From CAZFPA01 sp964520975 (lineage in GTDB: Bacteria > Bacillota > Negativicutes > Selenomonadales > Selenomonadaceae), in contig CAZFPA010000075.1 in assembly GCA_964520975.1 (NCBI GenBank), forward strand, positions 1-8,416: DNA of 8,416 nt. Direction: 5' to 3'. Positions 7,401-8,416 of this stretch are shown one piece after another (position 1 is the first letter of the stretch; each line of letters opens with the position of its first letter). The notes beneath the pieces were generated by a model. It did not search any database and was not told where the DNA came from. It was given only the letters and a program-made list of their open reading frames with translations. The translations under genes and the position numbers were made by a program.

Positions 7401-7631
7401 CAAAGGATGCTCCAAGGTGTTTTGGTTATGACGTTCAAGGATTTCCTTGAAATTCTGCCAAAGCTGTTCTGTCGTTCGTATCGTTGGCTCATAGTGCCAG
7501 AGCTGCGTCTTAATGCAGTAGTCACTAGCCGGTTCCTTAGACGTAAATCCCTTTCCCTTCCCTTTTGTCACAGATATTGTCCCGGTAGTAAGATACTGGA
7601 TCAGCTCTGTTTCAAATTCCGCTTCCTTCAT
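4413..7631 (-). CDS. hsdR: Type I restriction endonuclease motor and nuclease subunit HsdR
   Basis: This subunit pumps DNA using ATP and cuts it, acting with HsdM2S. It is 1072 residues long, close to EcoR124I HsdR. The nuclease core is Asp159 in 'RRFDTTLLINGLP' followed by 'QIEEKR', giving D-x13-E173-x-K175, the PD-(D/E)xK spacing of type I enzymes. Helicase motifs run in order: Walker A 'HTTGSGKT' (313-320), DEAH box 'VDEAHRS' (424-430), motif III 'YTGTPMF' (451-457), motif V region 'DQLLTGFDAP' (684-693) and motif VI 'QAYSRTNR' (711-718). The remaining 350 or so residues are mainly helical, the C-terminal assembly region. No lesion is seen. The ATG overlaps the half-S stop as ATGA (7628-7631), and GGAGG lies 10 bases upstream. 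Its own stop overlaps the hsdS start. Motif order and length suggest the type IC-like group; that assignment is inference. Confidence 0.97.
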   Translation of the reverse strand: MKEAEFETELIQYLTTGTISVTKGKGKGFTSKEPASDYCIKTQLWHYEPTIRTTEQLWQNFKEILERHNQNTLEHPLSVVEFNQVKKQIADIATPYEAGQFLYGLNGVSQLEIDLDDGRHVYLTVFDQRQIGAGDTVYQIVNQIERPAKIIGKLNRRFDTTLLINGLPILQIEEKRDTHDINEALNQMQQYASENQYRDIYSTLQILVAITPNNVKYMANTTPENFNKDFAFHWQRKKDNGIVRNWKEFADSMLSIPMAHQMATNYMILDGTENHQMLKVMRPYQVYATQRVLEQLKQVDFELGTNKVGYIWHTTGSGKTITSFKTAWLASRMPKVDKVVFVVDRIALTTQTNEKYRAYDPDAKEETTTQKEIGSVQDTKNTTDLSRKLRSKDNNIIVTSVQKLDTLIKRKSFKAPEKNLVFIVDEAHRSTGGDSFAAIQKAFRHSAWIGYTGTPMFDETTTGLRTEDIFGPLLHAYTIREAIADRNVLGFKVDFETTINEEQMRTEYLPAFYRERYPQWTEEQIREKVQNLSPEDMDDAVEPSFYDENPQHIALVVEDIFKNWRNRSNDGKYNALFTTHVGGGKASTPMAMMYFREFQRVNEEHQKTGGQVLKVAVTFSMNAANNDSMLDTNEGLHEAMLAYNKEFGTSFGLDDVAGYTQDVTSRLNKTATDKRFLDIVIVVDQLLTGFDAPELNTLYVDRTLQKAGLIQAYSRTNRIADMQEKPWGRIVNYRWPAQNEKLMNRALAIYANKDSAILSEEEQQAQNLKDGIVAQSFPDVFAEVRETVEKLAALTSEFQQLPPSEKQREHMLELLRTYNAGVAKLKQYNPEEVSGEIAGFDYDRPDELIERLGMTSEQETMLTTVLTNELKQQIAKEKKISVYQIELKMTHVKDVKIDYDYLTELLENLLNEVHEGKEQEAKETHGKIRQFANGLEDQSYAGKIRNAATAILHGHYPPKGQKFKYPAELKDSDSVIQAANVISLDRQFLDFRIQWGIADIITSAQMREWFSRHRYGQQDLDDTNQIRAIITRASVDYKSLAHDPQVQALSKIKYRNGLRDAIYKLADELAEC

Positions 7632-8203
7632 CGCTTGCTCGCCTCCGCTAATTTTGCCAGACAGACTAATTTTTCCAATTCTGCTGCTTGATTTTTTATG
7701 GCTGTCAAATGCAGCTGCTTCAGGTAAAGTTCCCCAATCTGCCGCTGCTGTTCCAGGGGAGGCAGCTTATCTATACAAATCCTCTTTAATTGCTGCAGGG
7801 TGTATTTGAGTACCTGCGAGCCCTGCAGGCCAATAAAAAACTGCTTGCGTATGAATTTATCCTCATTGAGCAAATAGACTAAAAAAGCCGCATGAATGGC
7901 CTCTGTGGGTAAAAGCCGGATATAGTTCTGAGTATAAAGGTATCCCTCATGCTCGGGACGGATGATCGCCGCTTTGCCGGTAACCAGGCTGAATACCACA
8001 TCCCCGCGGGAAAGTGTATGAACCTTATCCATCGTCCGCACTTCCTTACTCTCTCCCTGTGCCGAACGCATCCCCGTCAGATCATCCAGCAGGTCACTTT
8101 GGCTATAGTAAATATAGCGTGGTGCAGCAGCGTCCAATGACTCCATGATGCGAAACTGCGGTGAGCCGCTATTGAATTTAACCAATCCATTCAATGCTTT
8201 CAT
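7628..8203 (-). CDS. Half-size HsdS-like specificity protein (single TRD plus conserved helix)
   Basis: This 191-residue protein looks like one half of an HsdS. Residues 1-135 form a TRD-like domain: 'LVKFNSGSPQFRI' (7-19) is like the usual TRD entry, and 'LSRGDVVFSLVTGKAAI' (64-80) like the 'GDV-F' strand. 'LPPLEQQRQIGELYLKQLHL' (147-166) and 'AAELEKLVCLAKLAEASKR' (173-191) then resemble the HsdS conserved helix. HsdS proteins of about 400 residues have two such units, and one-TRD HsdS forms of type IC systems are known to pair into working subunits with symmetric targets. The ATG at 8201-8203 has AAAGG about 10 bases upstream. It is the first gene behind the promoter and overlaps hsdR by 4 bases. 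No sign of frameshift, so it looks designed rather than broken. It could be a second specificity half, a partner or antagonist of the full HsdS, or a regulator; which one is not known. Confidence 0.82.
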   Translation of the reverse strand: MKALNGLVKFNSGSPQFRIMESLDAAAPRYIYYSQSDLLDDLTGMRSAQGESKEVRTMDKVHTLSRGDVVFSLVTGKAAIIRPEHEGYLYTQNYIRLLPTEAIHAAFLVYLLNEDKFIRKQFFIGLQGSQVLKYTLQQLKRICIDKLPPLEQQRQIGELYLKQLHLTAIKNQAAELEKLVCLAKLAEASKR

Positions 8204-8243
8204 AAATATCGTGCCTTTCTAAAATCACTTTTACTATAATATC

Positions 8244-8271
8244 AGTATAGCACAATAAAATAACTTTTCAA
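8244..8271 (-). promoter_or_regulatory. Predicted sigma-70/sigma-A promoter of the R-M operon
   Basis: On the minus strand TTGAAA (RC of 8266-8271) is followed after 16 bases by TATACT (RC of 8244-8249). A TG two bases ahead of the -10 box (TGCTATACT) gives an extended -10. Transcription should start near 8237, leaving a leader of about 35 bases with the half-S ribosome site. The -35 box touches the palindrome at 8271-8308. Confidence 0.75.
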
Positions 8272-8308
8272 CATATATTTGTGATTTATATAAATTACAA
8301 ATATATGT
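8271..8308. repeat. 38-base AT-rich palindrome next to the operon promoter (possible operator)
   Basis: The arms ACATATATTTGT (8271-8282) and ACAAATATATGT (8297-8308) are exact reverse complements. The centre ATTTATATAAAT (8284-8295) is itself a palindrome, so the whole element is symmetric except for one pair (8283 and 8296). It begins at the outer edge of the -35 box. This fits an operator, or an AT-rich upstream element that helps RNA polymerase. No regulator gene is present in the window. Confidence 0.8.
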
Positions 8309-8416
8309 AAAATTGACAAGGTAGGGATTTCCACCAGCGATGTGGACGAGATGGCAAAGCCATATCCTGCACGCAGCGGCGCCGGCGGGGATGCCGATGT
8401 TGGTCGTACGCAAAAC
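8309..8416. other. GC-rich stretch of unknown identity at right edge
   Basis: Composition changes sharply from the AT-rich promoter region to GC-rich sequence. The plus strand is open as '...VGISTSDVDEMAKPYPARSG...' to the edge, and the minus strand is also open in more than one frame. I recognise no protein family in either direction and see no start with a ribosome site. It may be the end of a neighbouring gene or a remnant at the island border. Confidence 0.35.

Noticed and set aside
8283..8349. Plus-strand promoter starting at TTGACA (8313-8318)
   Set aside because: No matching -10 box lies 15-19 bases downstream and no plus-strand gene start is seen.

Overview
The window is a type I restriction-modification (R-M) locus read almost entirely from the minus strand. 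Strong Shine-Dalgarno sites (AGGAGG/GGAG class), a TTGAAA/TATACT-type promoter and the protein style point to a low-to-mid GC Gram-positive lineage (Bacillota). A member of the Negativicutes is possible but cannot be proven from this window. A run of ten Ns (3554-3563) shows the sequence comes from a draft or metagenome assembly.

Layout in the direction of transcription, right to left. A 108-base GC-rich stretch I cannot assign (8309-8416) is followed by a 38-base near-perfect AT palindrome (8271-8308). The palindrome abuts a good promoter (8244-8271). Then come a one-TRD, half-size HsdS-like protein (7628-8203), hsdR (4413-7631), hsdS (4419 to 3006, broken by the N gap), a fic gene (2357-2983) and hsdM (765-2360). 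Junctions are tight: ATGA overlaps join half-S to hsdR and fic to hsdM, hsdS overlaps the hsdR end, and about 22 bases separate hsdS from fic. One transcript for half-S, hsdR, hsdS, fic and hsdM is therefore likely. Behind hsdM lies a decayed RhuM-family gene (411-668) with an in-frame TGA and a lost 3' part. A partial alpha/beta hydrolase gene (1-408) follows and runs off the left edge.

How the genes work together. HsdM and HsdS form the sequence-specific adenine methyltransferase. Adding HsdR gives the translocating restriction complex, which resembles the EcoR124I (type IC) group in size and motifs. The Fic protein carries a complete HPFxxGNGR active site and what looks like a C-terminal class III autoinhibitory motif. 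It is probably an AMP-transferase accessory gene translated in step with hsdM.

The points most worth a second look are three. The hsdS gap joins the starts of two different target-recognition domains, which suggests missing or shuffled TRD cassettes. A half-HsdS heads the operon. A fic gene with an apparent built-in inhibitor sits between hsdS and hsdM. No CRISPR array, tRNA, rRNA, transposase or recombinase gene is visible.
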